From Erythrobacter rubeus (GTDB lineage: Bacteria; Pseudomonadota; Alphaproteobacteria; Sphingomonadales; Sphingomonadaceae), in contig NZ_JACXLC010000001.1 of NCBI RefSeq assembly GCF_014705715.1, positions 788,457-852,456 on the forward strand: DNA of 64,000 nt. The letters run 5' to 3'. Position 1 is the first letter of the stretch. The number at the start of each line of letters is the position of its first letter. This document shows positions 46,202 through 54,517 of the stretch, piece by piece. Both the position numbers and the translations under genes were made by a program. The notes under the pieces are model-generated. The model made no database searches, was not told the origin of the DNA, and saw only the letters and a list, made by a program, of their open reading frames with translations.

Positions 46202-46273
46202 TCGCTTCTCAAAGGCGGGCCTTTCGCTCAACGCAGCAATCGCATAAGCATCGCCCAGAGGGAGATTTGGGTC

Positions 46274-46963
46274 ATGCGCAAAATCATCACATCAATCGGT
46301 GCCGCCGCGGCACTGCTCGCAGGCACGCCGCTCGCGGCAGAAGTCACCGACGAGAGCGAAGCCGGCTTCGTTACCCGTGATGAGGCGGTGGTCGATGCGA
46401 CGCCCAAAGAGGTCTGGCTGGCGCTGATCACGCCTTCGACCTGGTGGAATTCGGCCCATACCTGGTCCGCCGATTCCTCCAACCTCACCCTTACTCCGCA
46501 GGCGGGCGGATGCTTTTGCGAAACCATCCCCGAGGCAGAAGATGCCGGACGCATCACCCTCGAAGGCAGCGTGGAGCATATGCGGGTGATTCAGGCCTAT
46601 CCGGAGTCGGCGCTGCGCATGACCGGCGCTCTCGGTCCGCTGCAAAGCGAGCCGGTGACGGGCATCCTCACAATCGCGCTCAGCGAAGTCGATGCCGGCA
46701 CCCGGATCGTGTGGGAATACAATGTCGGCGGCAAGATGCGGTTCGAGACGCCAGTCATCGCGAGGGCGGTCGATGGAGTCATGTCCGAGCAACTGAATGG
46801 ACTGGCGAACCTGCTTGGCCGAGTCGGCGGAGCCGCAGCCGCGCCCGATGCAGATACCGATGCGGAAGGTGAGGGCGACGCGGACGAAAGCCCGGAAAAC
46901 GACGAGCCTGCAAACGAAGAACCGGAAAGCGAAGAGACACCTTCAAGCGACGCAGACGGCTGA
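46274..46963 (+). CDS. SRPBCC-like secreted protein with acidic tail
   Basis: A 229-residue protein. The signal peptide is MRKIITSIGAAAALLAGTPLAA. The middle part (EAVVDATPKEVWLALITPSTWWNSAHTWS) looks like a START/SRPBCC ligand-binding fold, normally used for lipids or hydrophobic ligands. The last 40 residues are acidic (Glu, Asp, Pro, Ser). It lies between adk and rpsM, where ribosomal operons usually have none. Co-transcription with adk is possible, with 72 bases between them. Confidence 0.8.
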   Translation: MRKIITSIGAAAALLAGTPLAAEVTDESEAGFVTRDEAVVDATPKEVWLALITPSTWWNSAHTWSADSSNLTLTPQAGGCFCETIPEAEDAGRITLEGSVEHMRVIQAYPESALRMTGALGPLQSEPVTGILTIALSEVDAGTRIVWEYNVGGKMRFETPVIARAVDGVMSEQLNGLANLLGRVGGAAAAPDADTDAEGEGDADESPENDEPANEEPESEETPSSDADG

Positions 46964-47355
46964 GGCCTCATAGCCCGGCGGAAGCCCGCATCACCCTTTG
47001 CACAGACTGTTTTTGACGGGTGCGTGAGCGGGCGTTATCGTACCTCTTGAAACCACTGCTGAGCTGCCCATATTGGCGGCTCAATGGTTTATGCGCGTGC
47101 CTGCTGTTGACTGCTACCGAGAATCGCAGTAAGCGCGCGGCTCACTCGACACGCCAAATACGACCCTGGCGACACAGTCCGGCAGGCAACGCTTTTTCAA
47201 AATGCGTGCCATCCGGACTTTTGCCGTTTGGAGCCCGGATCACTTCGGTCTCTCCGTCGGACAAGCAAGGGGCAACCGGCGTGTCATTGCAGTGAGCGTT
47301 GAGATAGGGACGATGGCGCCAATGCCGTAAATCCCTGTGGAGCATGGAGAATTAA
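46964..47355. promoter_or_regulatory. Region before rpsM
   Basis: A 392-base gap that should contain the alpha-operon promoter. Open frames occur on both strands (for example a 67-codon minus-strand frame at 47142-47345) without ribosome sites or recognisable products. No repeat of the other families is seen. Confidence 0.35.
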
Positions 47356-47724
47356 GTGGCTCGTATTGCCGGGGTAAATATCCCCACCAATAAGCGTGTT
47401 ATCATCGCGCTTACCTACATTCACGGAATTGGTCGCACCACGGCCGTCCAGATCGCCGACAAGCTTGGCATCGATCACAGTGCACGCGTGCAGGACCTGA
47501 CCGACGAGGAAGTCCTGCGGATTCGCGAAACCATCGACGAAGATCACACGGTGGAAGGCGATCTGCGCCGCAACACCGCGATGAATATCAAGCGTCTGAT
47601 GGACCTGCGGACCTATCGCGGTCTGCGCCATCGTAACGGCCTGCCCGTTCGCGGACAGCGCACGCACACCAACGCCCGCACCCGCAAGGGCAAGGCCAAG
47701 CCGATCGCCGGGAAGAAGAAGTAA
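47356..47724 (+). CDS. rpsM: 30S ribosomal protein S13
   Basis: A 122-residue S13 from a GTG start behind GGAGA. It has [38 protein letters not shown] and the RNA-binding C-terminus [36 protein letters not shown]. It contacts the P-site tRNA and bridges to 50S. Confidence 0.97.
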   Translation: MARIAGVNIPTNKRVIIALTYIHGIGRTTAVQIADKLGIDHSARVQDLTDEEVLRIRETIDEDHTVEGDLRRNTAMNIKRLMDLRTYRGLRHRNGLPVRGQRTHTNARTRKGKAKPIAGKKK

Positions 47725-47781
47725 GCTCAGGGCGACCTGAACGCTTTTTCCTTCACCCGCATTCAATAAGGAATACGAGAA

Positions 47782-48174
47782 ATGGCACGCGAACCGGGCG
47801 GTAAAGTAAGACGCCGCGACAGGAAGAACATCACGAGCGGCGTTGCGCATATCAACGCCAGCTTCAACAACACCATGATCACCATCACCGATGCTCAGGG
47901 CAATGCGATCAGCTGGTCCAGCGCAGGCATGATGGGCTTCAAGGGCAGCCGTAAGTCCACACCGTATGCAGCGCAGGTCGCGGCGGACGATGCCGGCAAG
48001 AAGGCAGCTGAGCATGGTGTTCGCACCCTCGAAGTCGAAGTAAAAGGCCCGGGTTCGGGCCGTGAGAGCGCGCTGCGCGGTCTCGCCGCTGTCGGTTTCA
48101 ACATCACGTCGATCCGCGATGTGACGCCGATCCCGCACAACGGGGTCCGTCCATCGAAACGTCGCCGCGTCTGA
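47782..48174 (+). CDS. rpsK: 30S ribosomal protein S11
   Basis: A 130-residue S11 on the platform near the mRNA exit. It has [55 protein letters not shown] and [19 protein letters not shown]. The usual next gene rpsD (S4) is absent here; rpoA follows, as in many alphaproteobacteria. Confidence 0.97.
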   Translation: MAREPGGKVRRRDRKNITSGVAHINASFNNTMITITDAQGNAISWSSAGMMGFKGSRKSTPYAAQVAADDAGKKAAEHGVRTLEVEVKGPGSGRESALRGLAAVGFNITSIRDVTPIPHNGVRPSKRRRV

Positions 48175-48186
48175 CCCGAATGTTTT

Positions 48187-48205
48187 GGCGGGTGCCAAGC
48201 CCGCC
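48187..48205 (+). terminator. Hairpin between rpsK and rpoA
   Basis: GGCGGG-TGCCAAG-CCCGCC. A second GC-rich fold follows at 48220-48248. No U-tract is present, so it may regulate rpoA expression relative to rpsK rather than terminate. Confidence 0.35.
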
Positions 48206-48290
48206 GCACTTTCTCTCGGGCCGGACGCGCTTTTCGCGCCCCGGTCCGCACCCATTTCCAACCCGCCGCAAGGCACACTAGGGGAAATCC

Positions 48291-49346
48291 ATGTCCGTCA
48301 ACACGAAGAACTGGCAGGAACTGAAGAAACCCAACACCCTCGAGATCAAGGACAAGGGCGATAAGCAGCGCAAGGTAACCTTCGTTGCCGAACCGCTTGA
48401 GCGCGGCTTTGGTCTCACGCTCGGCAACGCTCTGCGCCGCGTGCTTCTCAGCTCGTTGCAGGGCGCTGCTATCACCTCGATCAAGATCGAGAACGTACTG
48501 CACGAATTCTCGTCGCTCGCCGGTGTGCGCGAAGACGTGACCGACATCGTCCTGAACGTGAAGCAGATCGCTCTCAAGATGGAAGGCGAAGGCCCCAAGC
48601 GGCTGCAGCTTTCCGTGACCGGCCCTGCGACCGTCAAGGCTGGCGACATCGCCGTTTCGGGCGACATCGAAGTGATGAACAAGGACCTCGTCCTGTGCCA
48701 CCTCGATGAAGGCGCGACGCTCAACATGGAGCTGACCGCAGACATCGGCAAAGGCTACTCGCCCGCAGTCAACAATCGCCCGGCCGATGCGCCGATCGGT
48801 CTGATCCCGGTCGACTCGCTCTACTCGCCGGTCCGCCAGGTTAGTTACAAGGTCGAGAATGCGCGTGTCGGGCAGGAGCTCGATTACGACAAGCTTTCGC
48901 TGACCGTCGAAACCGATGGCACCGTCACTCCGGAAGACGCCGTGGCTTATGCCGCGCGCATCCTCCAGGACCAGCTGACGCTGTTCGTCCACTTCGAAGA
49001 CGGCATCCCGCAGCCGCAATCGGCCATGATCGGCCAGGCTGCTCAGCCGCAGGAAGACGATGCCAACCAGCTCAATCGCTACCTTCTCAAGAAGGTCGAC
49101 GAACTGGAGCTGTCGGTGCGTTCGGCCAACTGCCTCAAGAACGACAACATCATCTATATCGGCGACCTCGTTCAGAAGACCGAAGCCGAAATGCTTCGCA
49201 CGCCAAATTTCGGTCGCAAGTCCTTGAACGAGATCAAGGAAGTGCTGTCCAGCATGGGTCTGCGCCTTGGCATGGATATCCCGGGCTGGCCGCCTGAGAA
49301 CATCGAAGAAATGGCCAAGAAGCTCGAACAAGAACTTCTGGGCTAA
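48291..49346 (+). CDS. rpoA: DNA-directed RNA polymerase subunit alpha
   Basis: A 351-residue alpha subunit. The assembly domain (about residues 1-235) has [33 protein letters not shown]. The C-terminal domain (about 260-340) has [55 protein letters not shown], which contacts promoter DNA and activators. It is followed by a palindromic repeat and rplQ. Confidence 0.98.
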   Translation: MSVNTKNWQELKKPNTLEIKDKGDKQRKVTFVAEPLERGFGLTLGNALRRVLLSSLQGAAITSIKIENVLHEFSSLAGVREDVTDIVLNVKQIALKMEGEGPKRLQLSVTGPATVKAGDIAVSGDIEVMNKDLVLCHLDEGATLNMELTADIGKGYSPAVNNRPADAPIGLIPVDSLYSPVRQVSYKVENARVGQELDYDKLSLTVETDGTVTPEDAVAYAARILQDQLTLFVHFEDGIPQPQSAMIGQAAQPQEDDANQLNRYLLKKVDELELSVRSANCLKNDNIIYIGDLVQKTEAEMLRTPNFGRKSLNEIKEVLSSMGLRLGMDIPGWPPENIEEMAKKLEQELLG

Positions 49347-49358
49347 GTCATTCCATGA

Positions 49359-49403
49359 GCTCCGGGCTCGACCCGGAGCCCATGGGCTCTTGCTTTCGCA
49401 GGA
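49359..49403 (+). repeat. Palindromic repeat between rpoA and rplQ
   Basis: A bipartite element: GCTCCGGG-CTCGA-CCCGGAGC (49359-49380) and TCTTGC-TTTC-GCAGGA (49388-49403). It is the same type as 34218-34276, with an altered first stem and the second stem keeping the GCAGGAA end. Confidence 0.65.
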
Positions 49404-49490
49404 AATCACAAGGGCAAAGGTGGCGGCCCCAATAGCCACCAGGATGGAGCTACCTCAAACGGGCTCCCTACGAACTGAAGGAAGAATACA

Positions 49491-49913
49491 ATGCGTCACG
49501 GAATTTCACGGCGTAAGCTTTCGCGTAAATCGGGCCACCGCAAGGCTCTGTTCCGCAACATGGCTGCGGCTCTCATCAAGCATGAGCAGATCCACACCAC
49601 GCTGCCCAAGGCGAAGGAACTGCGTCCCTATGTCGAAAAGCTGGTCACGCTGGCGAAGCGCGGCGGCCTTTCGAACCGTCGTCTCGCTCAGGCTCGCCTG
49701 CTAGACGAAACCCAGCTGAAGAAGCTGTTCGACGTTCTGGCTGAGCGTTACAGCGACCGCGATGGCGGCTACACCCGCATCATCAAGGCCGGTTATCGTG
49801 ACAGCGATGCGGCGCAAATGGCGATCATCGAATTTGTCGAGCGTGACGAAGACGCCAAGGGTCAGGATAGCGGCCCCGTCATGAATGACGACGAGGAATA
49901 CGCCGAAGCGTAA
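49491..49913 (+). CDS. rplQ: 50S ribosomal protein L17
   Basis: A 140-residue L17. It has [70 protein letters not shown] and an acidic tail ([22 protein letters not shown]). It closes the alpha operon before a terminator. Confidence 0.97.
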   Translation: MRHGISRRKLSRKSGHRKALFRNMAAALIKHEQIHTTLPKAKELRPYVEKLVTLAKRGGLSNRRLAQARLLDETQLKKLFDVLAERYSDRDGGYTRIIKAGYRDSDAAQMAIIEFVERDEDAKGQDSGPVMNDDEEYAEA

Positions 49914-49932
49914 GCTTACTCGGGGAATACCC

Positions 49933-49974
49933 AAAAGAAGGGCTGGCGGAGCAATCCGCTGGCCCTTTTCTTTT
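49933..49974 (+). terminator. Terminator of the ribosomal cluster after rplQ
   Basis: AAGGGC-TGGCGGA-GCAA-TCCGCTG-GCCCTT followed by TTCTTTT, on the rplQ side. It is the clearest terminator of the ribosomal block. Confidence 0.85.
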
Positions 49975-50001
49975 GCCGAAGCACGGCTAGTGTTCCGCGC
50001 C

Positions 50002-51399
50002 ATGAAGAACACCATGCTCGCGGCCGTAGCCGCTCTCACGCTTGCCATTCCGGCCGCCGCCCAATCCAGCCAGGACCAGCTCGATGCGCGATATGACCGC
50101 GCGCTGGCCGCCGGGTACAAGGCGCTGTTCCTGTGCAGCGCGATGGCCGCGTGGCAAGAGGCGGAGCAGATCCGGACGCCGGAGCAGATCATGCAGTGGG
50201 ACCTTGCTGGCATCGATCCCGATTATGCTCCGTATATCGCCGAGCTTCCCGTTCAGGAATATCGTCATGAACGCTGGGAGAAGGTCGAACATGTCGCCGT
50301 CAGCTGGGCGGATGACATGCCCCCGCGCGTCGCCAGTGTCGGGGGCGCATCGAACTGCACGCTGAAACCGATCGGGGAGACGTTCGACACCGATGAGCTG
50401 TTCGTGGTCCAGCCTGATGCCGACCGCGGCGAATTCCTGCGCCGCTTTGCCAAGCCCGATCTTACCGAGGAGGACGTGGTTGAGCCCGATCCGGCGCTAG
50501 GAGGTGTGTTCGCGCGCTACATGGGCGACGTGAATGCGCTCGATGCGCCGCGCAGCACTGCGATGATCGTCACCAAGGGCGGCCAGACTATCGGGACCTC
50601 TTATGCGGACGGGTACAATGCCCAGTCGCCTCAGCGGACCTGGTCTGTGGCGAAGAGCCTTGCCGCGACCTGGATCGGCGCGGTGCTTCACAACACCGAT
50701 CACGATGTGAACGAAATCGCCATCCGCGGCTTGCGACCGGAAGACCCGCGATCGCAGATAACGATCGATCATATGCTGCGCATGGCATCCGGGCGGTATT
50801 CGGACACGCCGGGTAATCGCACCGATCCCATCTATTGGGGCGGCAGCACCGTGCATGAGCGGGCTCGCAGTTGGCCCGTGATCCATCCCCCCGGGACCGT
50901 GTTCCGCTATGCCAATAACGACACTCTCATGGCTGTCCGCGCGCTCGATGGCATTGCTGCTGCGTCGCCCGAAGACGTGTTCCGATCCATTGGCATGACC
51001 AACACCCATGTCGAAACAGACACGAACAACCACTACATCCTGTCCAGCCAGGTGTGGACGACCGCGCGGGATCTCGTGAAGCTCGGGCAGCTTTATCTCG
51101 ATGATGGTGTGCTGCCGGACGGCCAGCGTCTGCTGAAAGAAGGCTGGGTGGATTACGTGTCTTCGCCATCCGGTCCGCAGCCGGAAGGCAGGCCGTTCGG
51201 ATACGGCGCGAGCTTCTGGCTGTTGAACAATTCCGAAGGCGTGCCCGCGGATACGTACGCGGCGATGGGCAATCGCGGGCAATTCGTGGTGATCGTGCCG
51301 AGCCGCGACGTCGTGATCGTGCGGCGCGGAGAAGACCCCTCAGGCACTCGCTTCGACATAGCTGCCTTCACGCGGGACCTGCTTGCGGCGATCGAATGA
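50002..51399 (+). CDS. Secreted serine hydrolase of the class C beta-lactamase family
   Basis: A 465-residue protein with signal peptide MKNTMLAAVAALTLAIPAAAQS. The active-site SxxK is S215-V-A-K218 (TWSVAKSLAATWIG) and the YxN-like motif is Y303-A-N. A long N-terminal segment (about residues 25-200) precedes the catalytic domain, unusual for a plain beta-lactamase. Members hydrolyse esters or D-amino-acid peptides; the substrate is unknown. It follows the rplQ terminator and is not part of that operon. Confidence 0.88.
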   Translation: MKNTMLAAVAALTLAIPAAAQSSQDQLDARYDRALAAGYKALFLCSAMAAWQEAEQIRTPEQIMQWDLAGIDPDYAPYIAELPVQEYRHERWEKVEHVAVSWADDMPPRVASVGGASNCTLKPIGETFDTDELFVVQPDADRGEFLRRFAKPDLTEEDVVEPDPALGGVFARYMGDVNALDAPRSTAMIVTKGGQTIGTSYADGYNAQSPQRTWSVAKSLAATWIGAVLHNTDHDVNEIAIRGLRPEDPRSQITIDHMLRMASGRYSDTPGNRTDPIYWGGSTVHERARSWPVIHPPGTVFRYANNDTLMAVRALDGIAAASPEDVFRSIGMTNTHVETDTNNHYILSSQVWTTARDLVKLGQLYLDDGVLPDGQRLLKEGWVDYVSSPSGPQPEGRPFGYGASFWLLNNSEGVPADTYAAMGNRGQFVVIVPSRDVVIVRRGEDPSGTRFDIAAFTRDLLAAIE

Positions 51400-51544
51400 T
51401 CGCGCGGGGCTGTTCATGTAAATAGCCGTTTAACTGAACAGTGCCTGCAAGGCTTGCTCAGAATCACCTCAGTTTTGTTCATCTAGAAGGTCCTCACAGT
51501 GAACGGAAATTCCTCCGTCTCTGTAGACCCCGAGGATGAATTCA

Positions 51545-52087
51545 ATGACGAAGCTCAAACAGGCACTCGCCAAAGGCACGCTCGGGACTGTCGCGGCAGG
51601 CGCGATGGCCCTGGCAACCGCAAGTCCGGCAATGGCCGACGATTACTACGAACGTGATCGCGGTATCGGTGCCGGAGAGATAATCGCCGGTGCCGTGGTC
51701 ATCGGCGGCATCGCAGCGCTGGCCGGAGCGTTCGACAAGGACCGCGACCACTACCGCGATCGGCGCTATCGCGACCGCGACTACCGTGGATACAATCAGC
51801 GCGTTCGTTACAATCGCGGCTTCAACAACGGTCGCCGCGCGGTCGAACGCTGTGTGCGTGCAGCCGAGCGCCAGGCCCGCCGCTTCGGTGGCTATCGCTA
51901 TGCCGACGTGACGCAAATCCGCGATGTCGATCGCACCCGGGGTGGCTTCCGCGTGAAAGGCCGCATCCAGGTCGAAGGCGGGCGCGGATATGGTCGCCGT
52001 GATTTCGATCGTGGGCGTTTCACCTGCTTCGTCGGTCGCGGCCAGCGACCCTATGTCGAATTCCGCAAGATTCGCGGCCTGCGCTGA
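51545..52087 (+). CDS. Secreted basic Arg/Asp-rich protein, paralog 1
   Basis: A 180-residue protein from ATG 51545, supported by GAGGA eight bases upstream. Signal peptide MTKLKQALAKGTLGTVAAGAMALATASPAMADD. A hydrophobic stretch GAGEIIAGAVVIGGIAALAGAF is followed by a run of RDR/RD repeats (DKDRDHYRDRRYRDRDYRG) and a C-terminal domain with VERCVRAAERQARR and GGFRVKGRIQVEGG. It is a paralog of the gene at 52253. The product is probably periplasmic or membrane-anchored; the function is unknown. Confidence 0.75.
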   Translation: MTKLKQALAKGTLGTVAAGAMALATASPAMADDYYERDRGIGAGEIIAGAVVIGGIAALAGAFDKDRDHYRDRRYRDRDYRGYNQRVRYNRGFNNGRRAVERCVRAAERQARRFGGYRYADVTQIRDVDRTRGGFRVKGRIQVEGGRGYGRRDFDRGRFTCFVGRGQRPYVEFRKIRGLR

Positions 52088-52154
52088 TCGCAGGGCGTGA
52101 GGGTTCGGGGCGGTCCTCCCACCGTCCCGTTCACCTCCCCATTCTAAAGAGTTC

Positions 52155-52192
52155 ATAGACGGTTCAGGCACCTGAAAGCCTGAGCCGTCTAT
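52155..52192. promoter_or_regulatory. Long palindrome between the two paralogs
   Basis: A 15-bp stem with one G-U mismatch: ATAGACGGTTCAGGC pairs with GCCTGAGCCGTCTAT across eight bases. No U-tract follows, so a regulator site or mRNA structure is more likely than a terminator. Confidence 0.5.
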
Positions 52193-52252
52193 GCGCATGG
52201 GCATTCCAGAGCGATTGGTGGCCGCTCGCTTCACAAACAGGAGGGAGCATTC

Positions 52253-53101
52253 ATGCTTTCCAAAAGCCGTACCGGGGCTGTCGCCGGGCTGATCGCCGCC
52301 ATTTCCATGACCGCCACACCGGCTGCCGCGGCCGATCTGCCGAAAGGCCCGGCTGCAGTAGGCAGCTCGATCTTCGCTGAATTCGATCACAGCGCCTATG
52401 ATGGTGAGTTCGAGAACGGCGAGTGGCGCCGCTGGGGTCGCCGGGGCTGGCGCAGGGGCGGTTGGCATCGCCGGCGCGGTATCCGGGGCGGAGATATCCT
52501 TGCAGGCGTCCTGATCCTGGGCGGGATCGCAGCCGTGGCGAGCGCTGCGAACAACAACCGCCGCCATCGTGAGCGCGATGTGGTGATCGTCGATCGCCGC
52601 GACCGCGATTACGACCGGCGTTACCGTGACTACGATCGCCGCGATGACCGGCGGGGCTACAATGCATCGGCTTCCGGGCTCGACAATGCCGTCGATCAGT
52701 GCGTTCGCCGGATCGAGCGCGACGTGCGCGTGGATACCGTGGACGGCGTGGACCGCATGGGCGAGGGCTGGATCGTGACCGGTGCGCTCTTCAACGGCGA
52801 AGGCTTCAGCTGCCGGATCGACAATGACGGCCGCGTCGACGACATCGATTACGGAAGCTTCCGCGGTTCTGCATTTACTCCTGGCGAGACCGTGAGAGCG
52901 CGCGGAGACGATAACCAGTGGACCGATGCGAGCTACATCGCAGCGCGCGAAGCGAATGCCGCGCAGGCAAGTTCAGCTGCGGCGGATGGCGCACCTGCCG
53001 ACACGCTCGCCGCTTCGGACGAGCCGCGTCCTGCCTATCCGGGTGGCCCGCTACCGGGCGAAGAGATCGGCGACGAGATCGACGCGGATATCGGCGGCTA
53101 A
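52253..53101 (+). CDS. Secreted basic Arg/Asp-rich protein, paralog 2
   Basis: A 282-residue relative of the preceding gene. Signal peptide MLSKSRTGAVAGLIAAISMTATPAAAAD, then a Trp-Arg-Gly segment (WRRWGRRGWRRGGWHRRRG). The shared GGDILAGVLILGGIAAVASAANNN membrane-like stretch, RDRDYDRRYRDYDRRD repeat and DQCVRRIERDV domain follow. It has a longer Ala/Glu-rich end. The GGAGGGAGC ribosome site is upstream. The tandem pair may form or modify an envelope structure; this is inference. Confidence 0.75.
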   Translation: MLSKSRTGAVAGLIAAISMTATPAAAADLPKGPAAVGSSIFAEFDHSAYDGEFENGEWRRWGRRGWRRGGWHRRRGIRGGDILAGVLILGGIAAVASAANNNRRHRERDVVIVDRRDRDYDRRYRDYDRRDDRRGYNASASGLDNAVDQCVRRIERDVRVDTVDGVDRMGEGWIVTGALFNGEGFSCRIDNDGRVDDIDYGSFRGSAFTPGETVRARGDDNQWTDASYIAAREANAAQASSAAADGAPADTLAASDEPRPAYPGGPLPGEEIGDEIDADIGG

Positions 53102-53790
53102 CTCTTCTCTTTTGAAGGGGGCGCGAGGGGCGGCTCGTCCGCCCCTTTTTTGCGTCCGTAGCTGGGCAGGCCCCATTGCCACTGGATCGCCGCCGCGCGC
53201 AGTGCCATCCCTGCGAGGAACGCGGCTCCCCAGATCCAGCCATCCGCGATGACGAGGCTCGGCGCGATGAGCGGCGCTGCGGTCATGCCGGTCACTGTCA
53301 CCGCTGCGCTGAGTGCTGCGGCAGTGACGTAGAGTTCGGGCTGCATGATGATCGAAGGACGCCCGGCGACCACATCGCGGATGATTCCGCCCACACAGCC
53401 GGTGATGATCCCCATCAGCACTGCCGGAACGGGAGGAATTCCGTAAGCGAGCGCCTTTGCGCTGCCGAGCACGGCATAGGCCGCCAATCCTGCGCCATCG
53501 GCAAAGTCGAAAAGCTTGCCCTGCCACAGCCTAACCGGCGTGAACCATGCGATGAGAGCAGTGAGCAGGCAGACCGCCGCCACCCACGGATCGGTGATCC
53601 AGAAAACCGGCGCATCGATCAGCAGGTCGCGCACCGTCCCGCCGCCGACGCCGGTGACCAGCGCGAAAAACGCCATGGTGACGAAAGTCTGGCGTTCCTT
53701 CGCTGCGATGACTGCGCCCGAAAGCGCGAAGATAGCGATGCCGGCAATGTCGAGGATATCGAGAATCGGCGTGAGCACTGCCTCGTCCAT
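53098..53790 (-). CDS. TRIC-type cation channel / UPF0126 membrane protein
   Basis: A 230-residue protein with seven membrane segments as two repeats: GVGGGTVRDLLIDAPVFWI and GCVGGIIRDVVAGRPSIIM, each carrying the GGG/GGxxRD signature of the trimeric intracellular cation channel (YadS/UPF0126) family. It is thought to conduct K+ in some members. The last four bases overlap the convergent paralog 2 stop, and the plus-strand terminator of that gene lies inside this coding sequence. Confidence 0.9.
   Translation of the reverse strand: MDEAVLTPILDILDIAGIAIFALSGAVIAAKERQTFVTMAFFALVTGVGGGTVRDLLIDAPVFWITDPWVAAVCLLTALIAWFTPVRLWQGKLFDFADGAGLAAYAVLGSAKALAYGIPPVPAVLMGIITGCVGGIIRDVVAGRPSIIMQPELYVTAAALSAAVTVTGMTAAPLIAPSLVIADGWIWGAAFLAGMALRAAAIQWQWGLPSYGRKKGADEPPLAPPSKEKS
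53127..53151 (+). terminator. Terminator of paralog 2, inside convergent channel gene
   Basis: GGGGCGG-CTCGT-CCGCCCC followed by TTTTTT on the plus strand. It is the terminator of the paralog gene and also codes the channel tail on the other strand. Confidence 0.8.
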
Positions 53791-54512
53791 CAGGTGCTCC
53801 CACTCTCGATTGTGCGATTAACGCGCGCCTTGCGGCGGCGGAACATCAGGATGGATCCGATCAGCGAGCCGATCAGTGCCAGCGCGGCGAACAGGATCAG
53901 GATCGGGTGGCTGGTATCCTCGCGTTCCGACAGGTCCATGATGTGCAGGCCCCACATGATGTCGAACCAGCGCCACCAGCGTGTGCGCACCGCTTCGACA
54001 TCGCCGGTGTCCCGCCCGACATAGACACGCGCGCCGTCCTCCAGCGCGATCTGCCACACCGGCATGGGACGCCGAAAATCCATCGGGACCGCGTCCGCTC
54101 CGAAAAAGGTCACGCGCTCTACGTTAGCCCCGCCGACGATTTCCTTCGCGACGATGGAGCGCGCCTTCGCCGCATCGACCGGCCCGATCTGGGTGCCGCT
54201 TTGAGCATCGAATCGTTCGATCCGGCCATCGGCATAGGTGAGAAACGTAACCGCCCGTCCGCGCTGCATACGCGTTTCAAAGGAGTGGATCGGCGGTACA
54301 TTCTCAAGCTGAAACGCAATCGGAGCGGGATTGCCAGACGGAAGCACGTCCGGCTCCTCGCTCTGCGCAATCCGAAGGTGATTGCCGCGCACCTCCCCTA
54401 TCGGCTTCGCGACCATGAACAGTCCGGTCGCGGTCCACATCACGATCGGTACGCCGACCAGCCAGCCCAGCCAGATATGCCACCGGGCGAGTTTGCGCAT
54501 CAGGCCAGCCAT
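53790..54512 (-). CDS. PepSY domain membrane protein
   Basis: A protein of about 240 residues. It has an N-terminal membrane helix (RKLARWHIWLGWLVGVPIVMWTATGLFMV), a PepSY-type domain with YVGRDTGDVEAVRTRWWRWFDIMWGLHIMD, and a C-terminal helix. PepSY proteins are often flavin reductase, cytochrome or protease-inhibitor partners. ATG 54512 (or 54500) starts just after the amidase stop. An open frame continues upstream through the amidase gene and is rejected. It shares one base with the channel gene, so the three may be co-transcribed. Confidence 0.82.
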   Translation of the reverse strand: MAGLMRKLARWHIWLGWLVGVPIVMWTATGLFMVAKPIGEVRGNHLRIAQSEEPDVLPSGNPAPIAFQLENVPPIHSFETRMQRGRAVTFLTYADGRIERFDAQSGTQIGPVDAAKARSIVAKEIVGGANVERVTFFGADAVPMDFRRPMPVWQIALEDGARVYVGRDTGDVEAVRTRWWRWFDIMWGLHIMDLSEREDTSHPILILFAALALIGSLIGSILMFRRRKARVNRTIESGST

Positions 54513-54517
54513 AGCGC

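Noticed and set aside
47142..47345. 67-codon minus-strand frame before rpsM with a protein-like end (RIWRVE)
   Set aside because: No ribosome site, no recognised family, and it lies in the rpsM control region. It could be a gene remnant but this cannot be shown.
47895..49439. 514-codon frame antisense to rpsK and rpoA
   Set aside because: A shadow; the rpoA protein is complete and canonical.
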